NCBI GenBank assembly: GCA_021775475.1
Contig: JAJFHS010000022.1
Location: 1 to 64,000, forward strand
Reading direction: 5' to 3'
From: Hyphomicrobiales bacterium
GTDB lineage: Bacteria; Pseudomonadota; Alphaproteobacteria; Rhizobiales; JAJFHR01
Length of the DNA stretch: 64,000 nucleotides
The position numbers and the translations under genes are program-made. A model generated the notes under the pieces. It was not told where the DNA came from. It made no database searches and saw only the letters and a list, made by a program, of their open reading frames with translations. This document shows positions 54,253 to 63,451 of the stretch, one piece after another; the stretch's first letter is position 1, and the number at the start of each line of letters is the position of its first letter.

Positions 54253-54876
54253 TTACACCAGTGGCCGCAACAGCGACCAGGCCAGCGCCCACATTACCGC
54301 AGCTATGGTAAGGTCTAAAATGCGCCAGGCTATCGGTTTGGCAAAAAGTGGTGCGAGAAATCTGGCACCAAAGCCGAGCGAATAAAACCATAACGCTGAT
54401 CCCGTTGTAGCGCCAAGGCCAAATGAAAAGCGTTCCGTGCCGGGATATTGCGCCGACAGTCCGCCAATCAACACCACCGTATCGAGATAAACATGGGGGT
54501 TGCCCCAGGTTAGCGCCAATGTAATCAACACTACTTTGGACAGGCTGCTCTTTCCGTCTTGTGTAGGCTTAAGTGTGGAAGGATGTAAGGCGCGCTTGAA
54601 AGCCAGCGCGCCATAGGTAATTAAAAACACTCCACCAATCAAAGCAACAATTGTCAGCCAGTCAGGATTGCGCTGAATAAGAGTTCCGAGCCCCAGGATA
54701 CCGGCGGCAATCAGGGCGGCATCAGACAAAAAACAGATGGTGGTGATGACGGCGACATGACTGCGCAACAATCCTTGCCGCAACACATAGGCATTTTGCG
54801 CACCAATGGCGATGATCAGGCTCGTACCCAGCAACAGACCACTGATGAAGGGGCCGGACGCGAAAATATCATCCAT
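54253..54876 (-). CDS. LysE/ArgO-type amino-acid exporter
   Basis: A 207-residue membrane protein with about six hydrophobic helices. IAIGAQNAYVLRQGLLRSHV near the N-terminus is diagnostic of the LysE/ArgO group, followed by LTLALTWGNPHVYLDTVVLIGG. It likely exports basic amino acids such as arginine or lysine. It follows the SDR gene by 14 bases. Confidence 0.93.
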   Translation of the reverse strand: MDDIFASGPFISGLLLGTSLIIAIGAQNAYVLRQGLLRSHVAVITTICFLSDAALIAAGILGLGTLIQRNPDWLTIVALIGGVFLITYGALAFKRALHPSTLKPTQDGKSSLSKVVLITLALTWGNPHVYLDTVVLIGGLSAQYPGTERFSFGLGATTGSALWFYSLGFGARFLAPLFAKPIAWRILDLTIAAVMWALAWSLLRPLV

Positions 54877-54890
54877 CTACATGATTACCA

Positions 54891-55640
54891 CTAGACGTGC
54901 TGACCACCGTTGACGTGTAACTCGGCACCGGTGACGTAGCTTGATTGTTCGGTGCAGAAATAATAGATCGCCTTGGCCACTTCCTCGGGCAGACCGAGCC
55001 TGCGCAGCGGCAGGGTTTCAACGATTTTCTCGGTTCCGGGCGACAGGATCGAGGTGTCAATTTCACCGGGTGAAATTGCATTGACACGAATGCCCAGCGG
55101 GCCAAAATCGGCGGCCATTTCCCGCGTCAACGTCGCCAGTGCAGCTTTTGAGGAGGCGTAGGCGGCACCGGCAAAGGGATGAACCCGTGTGCCGGCTATG
55201 GAGGTTACATTGACCACAGAACCGCTTGCGGCCTTGAGTTCTTCAATCAGGCCGCGAGCCAGCATGATCGGTGCAAAAAGATTGACCTGAAAAACCGTGT
55301 TCCAGTCATCGCAATTCATGTCCAGTGCGCCAAGGCGTTTGCCGTCTTCACCCTTGGGAGAGATTGCGGCATTATTGACCAGAGCATCGAGCCTGCCACC
55401 TTCAAGGCGGTCTTTCATCTCCTGGGTGGCGCGGCGCACGTCTTCAGGGTCGGACAGATCGACCTGAATATGATCTTCCGGCCCGGCTTCCCACGGACAA
55501 TCTTCGGGAAACGGCTGACGCGAACAAGAAATGACCCGCCATCCCGCACTGGAAAACCGTTTTACCGTGGCGTGACCAATGCCACGACTGGCGCCGGTCA
55601 GGATCATCGTTCTTTTGGGTGTTTCGTTGGATATGTTCAT
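54891..55640 (-). CDS. Short-chain dehydrogenase/reductase
   Basis: A 249-residue classical SDR: TGASRGIGHATVKRF for the cofactor, NNAAISP, and the catalytic Ser/Tyr/Lys in NVTSIAGTRVHPFAGAAYASSKAAL. The region after the third strand (SCSRQPFPEDCPWEAGPEDHIQVDLSD) is longer than in the shortest SDRs. The substrate is unknown; it is cotranscribed with the exporter. Confidence 0.9.
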   Translation of the reverse strand: MNISNETPKRTMILTGASRGIGHATVKRFSSAGWRVISCSRQPFPEDCPWEAGPEDHIQVDLSDPEDVRRATQEMKDRLEGGRLDALVNNAAISPKGEDGKRLGALDMNCDDWNTVFQVNLFAPIMLARGLIEELKAASGSVVNVTSIAGTRVHPFAGAAYASSKAALATLTREMAADFGPLGIRVNAISPGEIDTSILSPGTEKIVETLPLRRLGLPEEVAKAIYYFCTEQSSYVTGAELHVNGGQHV

Positions 55641-55700
55641 ACGTCGGACTCTAGATGAATTCGCTCAACTAAGCTATCGGCTTGTTTGGCGAGTAGATAA

Positions 55701-56321
55701 TTAATATAGCGTCTTGGCCTGCCGGGCTTGCAGGTCACCATCGTAAGCCTCGGCATCAAAATCCGGCTGCGCGCCCTTGTTCATTTGCCCGGCGGTTGGC
55801 ACTTCATTTGTGGGAACCTGCGATGAGGCATCCCACAATTGCGCCCGCTTCAAAGCACGGGCGCACTGGTAGTACACTGTCTCAATGTCAACGACGATGG
55901 CACTCACCGGCAATTTGTCCTTGACCGTGAAGCGTTCGAGAATTTCAGGGCTGGTGGTAATATGTGCGTTTCCGTTTATGCGCAACGCTTCGTTGATTCC
56001 GGGTACAAGAAACAACAATGCCACGCGCGGGTCCGCGATGATGTTTTTGAGCGTATCAAGACGGTTGTTGCCGCGACGGTCGGGAACCACCAGTGTTTTG
56101 TTATCCAATACCAGGAATGCCTGTCCTTTTGCATCTCCACGCGGTGTACAATCAAGTCCGCTGGGGCCAATGCTGGCGAGGGCAAAAAAGGGAGCAGCTT
56201 CAATCCATTTTTGATATTCAGGTGTCAGTTGCGGTGTTTCTTTTGCCAGTGAATTGGGATTGACCGGCCCATAAAGTTCACATAACGCATCAAGCGTTTC
56301 TATCTTGCTGGTATCAATCAT
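55701..56321 (-). CDS. PNPOx-like FMN-binding protein
   Basis: A 206-residue split-barrel flavoprotein relative. ALASIGPSGLDCTPRGDAKGQAF, LVVPDRRGNNRLDTLKNI and VALLFLVPGINEALRINGNAHI match the pyridoxamine 5'-phosphate oxidase-like family (the MSMEG_1061 type). The C-terminal CARALKRAQLWD is also typical. It probably binds FMN or a related cofactor and reduces an unidentified substrate. It lies 10 bases downstream of pdxH. Confidence 0.87.
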   Translation of the reverse strand: MIDTSKIETLDALCELYGPVNPNSLAKETPQLTPEYQKWIEAAPFFALASIGPSGLDCTPRGDAKGQAFLVLDNKTLVVPDRRGNNRLDTLKNIIADPRVALLFLVPGINEALRINGNAHITTSPEILERFTVKDKLPVSAIVVDIETVYYQCARALKRAQLWDASSQVPTNEVPTAGQMNKGAQPDFDAEAYDGDLQARQAKTLY

Positions 56322-56331
56322 GGGTTAGCCT

Positions 56332-56979
56332 TCAGGGGAAAAGGAGTTCAGAAGACCAACTGTCTTCCTGAGTTTGACGGGTAAAAAGCCTTCTGTCATG
56401 CAGGCGGAAGGGTTTGTCGCGCCAGAATTCGATTGATGTGGGCATTAGCCTGAAACCCGACCAGTAAGAGGGGCGCGGGATGGCACCAACGGCATATTTA
56501 GCGGCCTTTTTGGCAACTTCGCGTTCCAGCTCAAAGCGATCACTCATTGGTCGCGACTGCCTCGACGCCCAGGCACCGATGCGGCTGCCGCGATCGCGGG
56601 AATTATAGTAAGCATCGGCTTCTTCATCACTGACGGTCTCAATCTCGCCCCTGATTCTGATTTGTCGCCGCAGGCTTTTCCAATGAAAACACAAGGCGGC
56701 CTTTTTTTGCGCCAGCAATTCACCACCTTTGGCGCTTTCATAATTGGTGTAAAAGACAAATCCGTGGCTATCCACCGCTTTTAGTAGTACCATACGCACA
56801 TTGGGCATGCCGTCTTCATCGACAGTACCCAGGGCCATGGCGGTCGGGTCATTTGGCTCAGCTGCCTGAGCCTCTTTCATCCACTGATGGAAAAGATGCA
56901 GGGGATTGCTTACGTCAAAAAAGTCGACGTTTTCCGGTAGTGTGTTTTCATTACTTATACCCCTTGAATTTTCAGCCAT
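56332..56979 (-). CDS. pdxH: Pyridoxamine 5'-phosphate oxidase
   Basis: FMN enzyme that makes pyridoxal 5'-phosphate, the cofactor needed by GcvP and the aminotransferase in this window. The 215-residue product has [57 protein letters not shown] and the C-terminal [11 protein letters not shown]...[11 protein letters not shown] 56979 is chosen over one three codons earlier. Divergent from the dnaJ-like gene. Confidence 0.96.
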   Translation of the reverse strand: MAENSRGISNENTLPENVDFFDVSNPLHLFHQWMKEAQAAEPNDPTAMALGTVDEDGMPNVRMVLLKAVDSHGFVFYTNYESAKGGELLAQKKAALCFHWKSLRRQIRIRGEIETVSDEEADAYYNSRDRGSRIGAWASRQSRPMSDRFELEREVAKKAAKYAVGAIPRPSYWSGFRLMPTSIEFWRDKPFRLHDRRLFTRQTQEDSWSSELLFP

Positions 56980-57065
56980 TGTGACCATCTACTTCCTTTG
57001 GTATTAGATGTGTTATTGAAGCAGCACTGTTCGAGAAACACAATCAGGTTAACAGCAGAGTCCGA

Positions 57066-58016
57066 ATGTCAGACCCTTATACAATATTAGGTATTGCGCG
57101 CAATGCTTCGCAAGGTGATATCAAGTCAGCTTATCGCAAACTGGCGAAGAAATATCACCCCGACAGCAATGCAGGCGATGCACAGGCAGAAGAAAAATTT
57201 TCGCAAGTCACACAAGCCTATGAAGTGCTCGGTGACAAAGAAAAACGCGTGCAATTTGACAATGGTGAGATTGACGACGAGGGCAAACCCAAAGGTTTCG
57301 GGTTTGGTGGCGGCAATCCTTATGGCGGCAGCAGCGGTCAACATCCTTTTGGCACGGGTGCATCCTATGGTGGCGGCGGTGGTGGTGGCGGCAATTTCAG
57401 GCCGGAAGATATTTTTGCGGAAATTTTTGGTGGCCGTCACGGCCAGGCATCAGCGCATGCGCAAGCAACGCGCGGCCACGATGTCAACTACACCATACAG
57501 GTAGAATTCACCGAAGCAGCGCTTGGCACCAGCAGACGGGTTGAATTATCCAACGGCCGTAAAATAGATATGAAAATTCCTGCGGGCCTCACCGATGGCC
57601 AGCAGATCAGGCTGAAAGGTCAGGGCCAGCCAGGTGCAAACGGCGGGCCTGCCGGAGATGCCATTGTGAAGGTGACAGTAGCCCCCAGCACGTTTTTTAC
57701 CCGCGATGGTTTTAACATCAAAATAGATCTGCCGATTACCCTTTATGAAGCGGTTCTGGGCGCATCTTTGCGCGTTCCTACTCTCGACGGCGAAGTAAAT
57801 CTGAAAATCCCCAAGAATACCAATAGTGGTAAGGTGTTGAGATTAAAAGGAAAAGGTGCCGGTAAAAATGCCAGGCTGAGCCAAAGGGGCGATCTACTAT
57901 ACACCGTTCGAATAGTCCTGCCTGAAGCCCGCGATGAACGGTTGGAAAAGCTGATGGAAGACTGGCGGCAGGCAAAACCATATACGCCACGCGGACCTGA
58001 GTTCGGTAACAATTAG
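57066..58016 (+). CDS. DnaJ-class chaperone (CbpA-like)
   Basis: A 316-residue J-domain protein: [29 protein letters not shown] includes the HPD tripeptide (about residues 31-33), then a Gly-rich linker (about 78-120) and two C-terminal substrate-binding domains without a zinc finger. This is the type B (CbpA) layout. It stimulates DnaK. It lies upstream of fabI, as in related genomes. Confidence 0.93.
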   Translation: MSDPYTILGIARNASQGDIKSAYRKLAKKYHPDSNAGDAQAEEKFSQVTQAYEVLGDKEKRVQFDNGEIDDEGKPKGFGFGGGNPYGGSSGQHPFGTGASYGGGGGGGGNFRPEDIFAEIFGGRHGQASAHAQATRGHDVNYTIQVEFTEAALGTSRRVELSNGRKIDMKIPAGLTDGQQIRLKGQGQPGANGGPAGDAIVKVTVAPSTFFTRDGFNIKIDLPITLYEAVLGASLRVPTLDGEVNLKIPKNTNSGKVLRLKGKGAGKNARLSQRGDLLYTVRIVLPEARDERLEKLMEDWRQAKPYTPRGPEFGNN

Positions 58017-58128
58017 TAATCCAATTCACTTTATGATATTTTGCGGTATTTTTATTAGACCGCATCAGACAAATGTGTAGGATTGCCCGAATTCTGCCAT
58101 GGGGAAACCAAAATCCAAGAGGTAAAAT

Positions 58129-58941
58129 ATGGATGAAACCCGACCATTGATGGAGGGTAAGCGCGGTCTTGTTATGGGCGTTGCAAACAGCAGGTCTATA
58201 GCTTGGGGAATTGCGCGAGCTTGTGCCAGACATGGTGCAGAACTGGCTTTTACCTATCAGGGTGATGCTTTGAAAAAACGGGTTGTACCACTGGCTGAAT
58301 CGATTGATTCAACCATTGTGCTGCCGTGTGATGTCACTGATGCAGACTCAATTGATGCTGTCTTCGAGGTTTTGGAAAAAGAATGGGGCTCGATTGACTT
58401 CATCGTTCACGCCATAGCGTTTTCAGACAAAGAAGAACTCACCGGCCGTTACGTCGACACCAGTGCCGCCAATTTTGAAAAAACCATGAACATCTCGTGT
58501 TATTCTTTCACAGCTGTAACACAGCGCGCTGAAAAACTGATGAGCAAAGGTGGATCATTACTGACGCTGACGTATTATGGTGCGGAACGCGTGATGCCGC
58601 ATTACAACGTTATGGGTGTTGCTAAAGCAGCCCTTGAGGCAAGCGTGCGCTATCTTGCTGAAGATCTTGGCAAAAAGAACATTCGCGTCAATGCAATTTC
58701 AGCGGGACCAATCAAAACCCTGGCTTCTGCCGGTATCGGAGATTTCCGCTACATTTTAAAATGGAACGAATATAATTCGCCCCTGCGCCGCACGGTGTCC
58801 ATTGACGAAGTTGGCAATGCGGCTTTGTTTTTATTGAGTGATATGGGCAGTGGTGTTACCGGCGAAGTTCAACATGTGGATTGCGGCTATCATGTGGTTG
58901 GCATGAAAGCTGTTGATGCACCTGATATAACTGTCACCTGA
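58129..58941 (+). CDS. fabI: Enoyl-[acyl-carrier-protein] reductase (NADH)
   Basis: Completes each cycle of fatty-acid elongation. The 270-residue SDR-like protein has GVANSRSIAWGIARACARHG at the N-terminus, FIVHAIAFSDKEELTGRYVD, the Y-x6-K catalytic pair in YNVMGVAK, and the NAISAGPIKTLASAGIGDF triclosan-site region. A small hairpin (TGCGGT/ACCGCA, 58042-58064) separates it from the dnaJ-like gene. Confidence 0.97.
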   Translation: MDETRPLMEGKRGLVMGVANSRSIAWGIARACARHGAELAFTYQGDALKKRVVPLAESIDSTIVLPCDVTDADSIDAVFEVLEKEWGSIDFIVHAIAFSDKEELTGRYVDTSAANFEKTMNISCYSFTAVTQRAEKLMSKGGSLLTLTYYGAERVMPHYNVMGVAKAALEASVRYLAEDLGKKNIRVNAISAGPIKTLASAGIGDFRYILKWNEYNSPLRRTVSIDEVGNAALFLLSDMGSGVTGEVQHVDCGYHVVGMKAVDAPDITVT

Positions 58942-58955
58942 TATTACAATTCCTC

Positions 58956-59537
58956 ATGACTTTTACCCTCTATTTCATTCGCCACGGACAGACTGACTGG
59001 AATGCGGCAGGCCGCATGCAGGGCCAGACTGATGTTCCCATTAATGAGGTCGGCCGCACCCAGGCCCGGCGCAATGGTGACACGCTTGCCGGTCTGTTGT
59101 CGCCGCCACAGGGTTTCGACTTCATTGCCAGCCCGTTGTCACGCCCGCGCGAAACCATGGAAATAATTCGGGGCGCTTTAGGGCTTGAGCCCAAAGATTA
59201 TCCTACCGACAAGCGCTTGATGGAAATCAGGTTTGGTGAGTTCGAAGGTATGACTTTTGATCAGATATCGGAAAAATTCCCGGAAGAATTCGCCCATCGG
59301 CAAAAAGACATATGGCTCAATGCCCCTCCGGGTGGGGAGAGTTATTCTGAGTTAACCGCACGGGTTGAAGAGTGGTATCTCGAGCTTGAACGCGACACCA
59401 TATGCGTTGCGCACGGCGGTGTAAGCCGGTCTTTGCGCGGCATTGTTCTGAAACTGCCACCAGCTGAAATTGTCGAACTCGACGTGCCGCAAGATAAAGT
59501 TCTCAAAGTCGAGGCCGGACAGATTGAGTGGCTCTAA
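58956..59537 (+). CDS. Histidine phosphatase family protein
   Basis: A 193-residue phosphoglycerate-mutase-like enzyme. The catalytic RHG motif is LYFIRHGQTDWNAAGRMQGQ (His near residue 8), with SPLSRPRETMEII, EIRFGEFEGMTFDQI and the second His in VAHGGVSRSLRG. The substrate is not known; it starts 14 bases after fabI and is likely in its operon. Confidence 0.9.
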   Translation: MTFTLYFIRHGQTDWNAAGRMQGQTDVPINEVGRTQARRNGDTLAGLLSPPQGFDFIASPLSRPRETMEIIRGALGLEPKDYPTDKRLMEIRFGEFEGMTFDQISEKFPEEFAHRQKDIWLNAPPGGESYSELTARVEEWYLELERDTICVAHGGVSRSLRGIVLKLPPAEIVELDVPQDKVLKVEAGQIEWL

Positions 59538-59605
59538 GTCTCTCGATTGACGCCAGCACAAGGCTTCGCTAGAACCTATAATACTTAACGCATATAAGGG
59601 TTCCT

Positions 59606-60688
59606 ATGTCCATTAACTCCTTCGGCCACATGTTGCGGATGACCACCTTTGGCGAAAGTCACGGGATTGCTCTGGGGTGCGTGCTCGATGGCTGCCCGCC
59701 GCTCATCCCCATTACAGAAGCGGAAATTCAGGTGTTCATGGACAAACGCCGCCCGGGCCAGTCACGCTTTACCACCCAGCGGCGCGAACCCGATGCGGTT
59801 AAAATTCTCTCCGGCGTATTTGACGATGATAGTGGCCAGCAGGTTACCACCGGCACGCCCATATGTCTGATGATTGAGAATGTAGATCAGCGCTCCAAGG
59901 ACTACGGCGACATCAAGGATAGTTTCCGCCCCGGTCATGCAGATTTCACTTATCTTGAGAAATACGGCATCCGCGATTATCGCGGTGGTGGGCGCCAATC
60001 TGCGCGCGAGACAGCCGCTCGTGTTGCTGCTGGCGCCATTGCCCGCAAAATTGTGCCGGGCATGCGTGTGCGTGGTGCTCTGGTGCAGGTGGGTGTACAT
60101 GAGATCAGCCGCGATAACTGGGATTGGGACGAGATTGATCGCAATCCGTTTTTCTGCCCGGATGCTGAAATGGTCGAGACCTGGACCACCTATCTTGATG
60201 ACATCCGCAAATCCGGTTCATCGTGCGGGGCAGTGATTGAAATTGTGGTTGACGGTGTTGCTGCCGGTCTGGGCGCGCCGGTCTATGGCAAGCTTGATCA
60301 GGACCTGGCTTCGGCCCTGATGAGCATCAATGCGGTCAAAGGCGTTGAAATTGGCGCAGGCTTTTCTGCAGCCAACCTCACCGGTATCGAAAACGCCGAT
60401 GAAATGCGCATGGAAGATGGCAAACCAACTTTCCTCAGCAATCACGCCGGTGGCATTCTCGGCGGTATTTCAACCGGTCAGGAAATCATCACACGCTTCG
60501 TGGTCAAGCCAACGTCATCAATCCTGACACCACGCAAATCAGTCGATAAGTTCGGCAATGAAACCGATGTTGTCACCAAAGGTCGTCATGATCCGTGTGT
60601 CGGCATTCGCGCCGTCCCCATTGGTGAAGCCATGGCAGCCCTTGTGGTTGCCGATCATTATCTGCTGCATCGCGGGCAGATGGGTTAA
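59606..60688 (+). CDS. aroC: Chorismate synthase
   Basis: Last step of the shikimate pathway, using reduced FMN. The 360-residue protein has [24 protein letters not shown] at the start, the [16 protein letters not shown] region, [21 protein letters not shown] and the C-terminal [21 protein letters not shown]. The three family signature regions are all present. Confidence 0.98.
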   Translation: MSINSFGHMLRMTTFGESHGIALGCVLDGCPPLIPITEAEIQVFMDKRRPGQSRFTTQRREPDAVKILSGVFDDDSGQQVTTGTPICLMIENVDQRSKDYGDIKDSFRPGHADFTYLEKYGIRDYRGGGRQSARETAARVAAGAIARKIVPGMRVRGALVQVGVHEISRDNWDWDEIDRNPFFCPDAEMVETWTTYLDDIRKSGSSCGAVIEIVVDGVAAGLGAPVYGKLDQDLASALMSINAVKGVEIGAGFSAANLTGIENADEMRMEDGKPTFLSNHAGGILGGISTGQEIITRFVVKPTSSILTPRKSVDKFGNETDVVTKGRHDPCVGIRAVPIGEAMAALVVADHYLLHRGQMG

Positions 60689-60832
60689 GAATTAAATTTA
60701 TTCTTCCAGACTTGTCGGGTTAAATTTCAACAATAAAATTGTTTCTTAGAGCAGCCCATGACCCAAAAGAGCTCTAACTGACGGACAATCAAAATTGGTA
60801 TGGATATTTGATCACAAAGCAATTTTTGCCCC

Positions 60833-60846
60833 TTGATTTGGATCAA
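60833..60846. promoter_or_regulatory. FNR/Anr-type box
   Basis: TTGAT-TTGG-ATCAA is an exact match to the oxygen-sensing FNR-family consensus TTGAT-N4-ATCAA. The nearest possible target on the plus strand is the gene at 61104, 257 bases away; no minus-strand gene begins here. Confidence 0.6.
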
Positions 60847-61003
60847 ATATCTGCCGGCCCAGCGATGCTAGAGGTGATAGCATTGGACAATCACTGGGTT
60901 TGTTTAAATGCCTGCCATTCTCAAAATCAAGCGCTGGAACATAGGTCTGGAAGTTCTCGCGATCATAATTCAGGCAACGCAAGTTACCCGAGAGGGATTC
61001 GTA

Positions 61004-61035
61004 TATAATTTTAACGATAATAACGAAATCGTTAA
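61004..61035 (+). promoter_or_regulatory. -10 element and palindrome before the CMP-sugar synthetase gene
   Basis: TATAAT at 61004-61009 is a perfect -10; the -35 is poor. Immediately downstream TTAACGAT (61011-61018) is repeated inverted as ATCGTTAA (61028-61035) with a 9-base spacer, in the position of a repressor operator. Confidence 0.45.
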
Positions 61036-61103
61036 TTCGATTATCTCGACCGTGCAGGCCCCTCAACCTCACAGAGATTTAGGTGGGGTTCTGAAAACAA
61101 AGC

Positions 61104-61823
61104 ATGCCTAGAACCATTGCTGTCATACCTGCGCGTGGTGGGTCAAAAGGTATTCCTCGCAAAAATCTGATAGATCTCGGTGGCAAACCGTTGATCGCGC
61201 ATATGATCGGGCATGCCTTGCAAGTCGAGGGCATTACCGATGTTATCGTTTCAACCGAGGACGAAGAAATCGCCGATGTTGCGCGGCAATATGGAGTCCA
61301 GCCACCCTTCATGCGCCCCAAAAAGCTGGCCGGGGACAATGTTTTGAGCTTGCCCGTGGTGCAACATGCGGTCGAACAAATGGAAGCGATAACAGCTGCA
61401 CCCTATAGCCATATCCTGGTATTGCAGGCCACAGTGCCACTCTGCCGGCCTCGCGATATTGCAGCTTGCCTGGAGCGCTTGGAAAAGGGTGATTGCGATA
61501 GTGTGGTGAGCGTCAAGAAAATCGCCAACCATCATCCATTTCGCCTAAAGAGAATAATCGGTGAGGATGTCCTGATTAATTATGTCGACCAGGGGGGCGA
61601 TGATTTGAGGCCGCGCCAGGTGTTGCCGCCGGTTTATAAACGCACCGGTGCAGCCTATGCCAGCACCCGGGAAACAGTCATGACCCACAATCAAATAGTT
61701 GGTGAAAACGCCCGCGCCGTCATTGTGCCGGAATACACCGGTTTGGACATTGACAGTGAATTGGATCTGGCTTTGGTCCGATTGATATTCGACGGTAAAG
61801 TCGATGTACATCTATTGCCTTAA
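61104..61823 (+). CDS. Acylneuraminate-type cytidylyltransferase (CMP-sugar synthetase)
   Basis: Activates a nonulosonic or related 2-keto sugar with CTP for surface polysaccharide. The 239-residue protein begins IAVIPARGGSKGIPRKNL (nucleotide-binding P-loop-like), followed by LIAHMIGHAL, VSTEDEEIADVARQYG, LVLQATVPLCRPRDI and a C-terminal GLDIDSELDLALV with the metal-binding aspartates. Whether the sugar is sialic, pseudaminic or another acid is not decided, as no synthase gene is present. The surface-carbohydrate gene downstream supports this role. Confidence 0.88.
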   Translation: MPRTIAVIPARGGSKGIPRKNLIDLGGKPLIAHMIGHALQVEGITDVIVSTEDEEIADVARQYGVQPPFMRPKKLAGDNVLSLPVVQHAVEQMEAITAAPYSHILVLQATVPLCRPRDIAACLERLEKGDCDSVVSVKKIANHHPFRLKRIIGEDVLINYVDQGGDDLRPRQVLPPVYKRTGAAYASTRETVMTHNQIVGENARAVIVPEYTGLDIDSELDLALVRLIFDGKVDVHLLP

Positions 61824-61847
61824 ACCGGTCATCACGAGAGTTCTTTT

Positions 61848-61931
61848 ATGAATACAATCCCCCAGAAAACCGTCGGCTTCAAAGGTCGCGTTCACACGCC
61901 TTGCCCGTTTGGCACGAGACATCGTCCTTGA
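61848..61931 (+). CDS. 27-codon leader ORF coupled to the surface-carbohydrate gene
   Basis: ATG 61848 is preceded by GAGAG at a seven-base distance. The ORF ends with TGA at 61929-61931, which overlaps the TTG at 61928-61930 (TTGA). The peptide MNTIPQKTVGFKGRV... is not recognised. It may be a real leader used for translational coupling, or it may be the original N-terminus of the downstream gene, shifted out of frame. Confidence 0.4.
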   Translation: MNTIPQKTVGFKGRVHTPCPFGTRHRP

Positions 61932-63307
61932 CATTATCACCGGTCATAATCCCATCTGAAATTCAGACGCGGGAATTTGATGCCAAATTGCTGTTGGCGT
62001 GTTTCCTGGCTGAAACCGGCGTTGACGTATATGTCGGTGCACGGCACGAAATTCATGCAAATATTCACCATTTGCCGCCATCGATTTACGTCGCCAAGGA
62101 CTTTCGCGATACATCCGTGCAGATATTCAATATCCTGGGCCTGCTGGGACACCGCATTGTTGCCTGGGACGAGGAGGGTCTGATAACCCATGAGCCGGAA
62201 CTTTATTATCGTCGGCGGGTGGCGGAAAAAGCCATTTCCAGGGTGCAGGAATTCTATGCCTGGGGAGAAAATAACAAGGCCCTAATAGAGAATGCTCCTG
62301 GCTTTCCAACAACAAATATACACACCACCGGCAACCCGCGAGGCGATCTTCTCCGCCCTGAATTTAAAGGTTTTTATGCCGACACGATTGAGCGGTTGCA
62401 GGCGCGTTATGGCAATTTTATCCTGATCAACTCCAATTTTGGATTTGTTAATCACAAGGTTCGTTCGCTTAAAGTTTCCACTGAAACCTCCGGCTCTTCT
62501 AATGGACATGAGCCCGCCCCTGAAATCGACCGGTTTATGCGGCATCGACAATCTATGCTCAATACATTCATTGAACTACTGCCAGATATTGCGCGACGTT
62601 TTCCGGGAAATACAATTGTCGTCCGGCCCCATCCTTCTGAAAATCATTCTCTATGGACGACGGCGGCGGCGAAAATAAAAAACATTGAAATCATTCATGA
62701 AGGTCCGGTACTTCCCTGGCTTCTGGCGGCAGGTACTATGATACATAACGGTTGTACAACAGGCCTTGAAGCGTTTTTGCTTGGCCGTCCCGCAATTTCA
62801 TTTGAACCAAGGGATGTTCATCCCGGTGCAGAAAACTTGCCGAATTTCCTCAGCTACCGGGCACAGTCACAGCAGGAGTTATTTGCAACGATAAGTCAAT
62901 GTCTGGAGACAAATCAGCCATTGCCGCAAACAGCTGCTCAATGGAAAGAAATCAATAGGTTTATCGGAGCGACAAACGGGCCATTCGCTTCGGAACAAAT
63001 TGCACAACATATCCGTGAATTAAACCAGAGGGACTGCAGCAGCCCCATTTCTTCATCCCTGTCGCAGTTTTCGGGGGGGGTGCTTTCTCGTTTGCGCAAG
63101 GTGGAAAAAAAAATCCTTTACATGTGGCCTGACCACAAGTCCAGCAGGGCTTATAATACCCATCGATATCCTGGTTTAAAGCTGGGTGAAGTGCAAAGCA
63201 GAGTTGCCAGTTTTGCTAAAATTACAGGGAAATTTGGAACTCTTTCCGTCGATCATTGCCGCAAACAGATTTTTCTCATCGCAAGCTCTAAGCGGCCAAA
63301 ATTTTGA
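61928..63307 (+). CDS. Surface carbohydrate biosynthesis protein (glycosyltransferase-like)
   Basis: About 459 residues. VIIPSEIQTREFDAKLLLACFLAE near the start, then HRIVAWDEEGLITHEPELYY, AWGENNKALI, TTGNPRGDLLRP and IVVRPHPSENHSLW, form the pattern of the surface-carbohydrate protein family with a GT-B-like fold. MIHNGCTTGLEAFLLGRP holds the donor-site type motif. No ATG exists near the N-terminus; TTG 61928 (overlapping the leader stop) or TTG 61901 could serve. It probably adds or polymerises a sugar phosphate. The partner CMP-sugar gene lies 100 bases upstream. Confidence 0.75.
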   Translation: MTLSPVIIPSEIQTREFDAKLLLACFLAETGVDVYVGARHEIHANIHHLPPSIYVAKDFRDTSVQIFNILGLLGHRIVAWDEEGLITHEPELYYRRRVAEKAISRVQEFYAWGENNKALIENAPGFPTTNIHTTGNPRGDLLRPEFKGFYADTIERLQARYGNFILINSNFGFVNHKVRSLKVSTETSGSSNGHEPAPEIDRFMRHRQSMLNTFIELLPDIARRFPGNTIVVRPHPSENHSLWTTAAAKIKNIEIIHEGPVLPWLLAAGTMIHNGCTTGLEAFLLGRPAISFEPRDVHPGAENLPNFLSYRAQSQQELFATISQCLETNQPLPQTAAQWKEINRFIGATNGPFASEQIAQHIRELNQRDCSSPISSSLSQFSGGVLSRLRKVEKKILYMWPDHKSSRAYNTHRYPGLKLGEVQSRVASFAKITGKFGTLSVDHCRKQIFLIASSKRPKF

Positions 63308-63451
63308 TTTAACAGCAATTTCTGCTTTTGGCACATCTCGCCAATCTGAATTGCATCACAAGTTGGATATTCTCAGCGTCCTGTCAGGGCAGCTCTTGCA
63401 GTAGCAGATTTCTACCTGCTGTATCATCAGCCAAAGGATCAGGGGCTAAAT

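Larger units (their letters stand above)
60689..61103. other. Gene-free gap with regulatory signals between aroC and the sugar-nucleotide gene
   Basis: 415 bases, AT-rich. Short open frames occur on both strands, but none shows family-like sequence or a good ribosome site. It contains an inverted TTAGAGC/GCTCTAA pair (about 60747-60776), an FNR-type box at 60833-60846 and a -10 element plus palindrome at 61004-61035. Confidence 0.6.

Noticed and set aside
60808-61111. Small plus-strand frames (66 and 67 residues) and an 86-residue minus-strand frame in the aroC-neuA gap
   Set aside because: No ribosome site, no recognisable family, and overlapping frames on both strands look equally random; treated as gene-free, though a small gene under the FNR box cannot be excluded.
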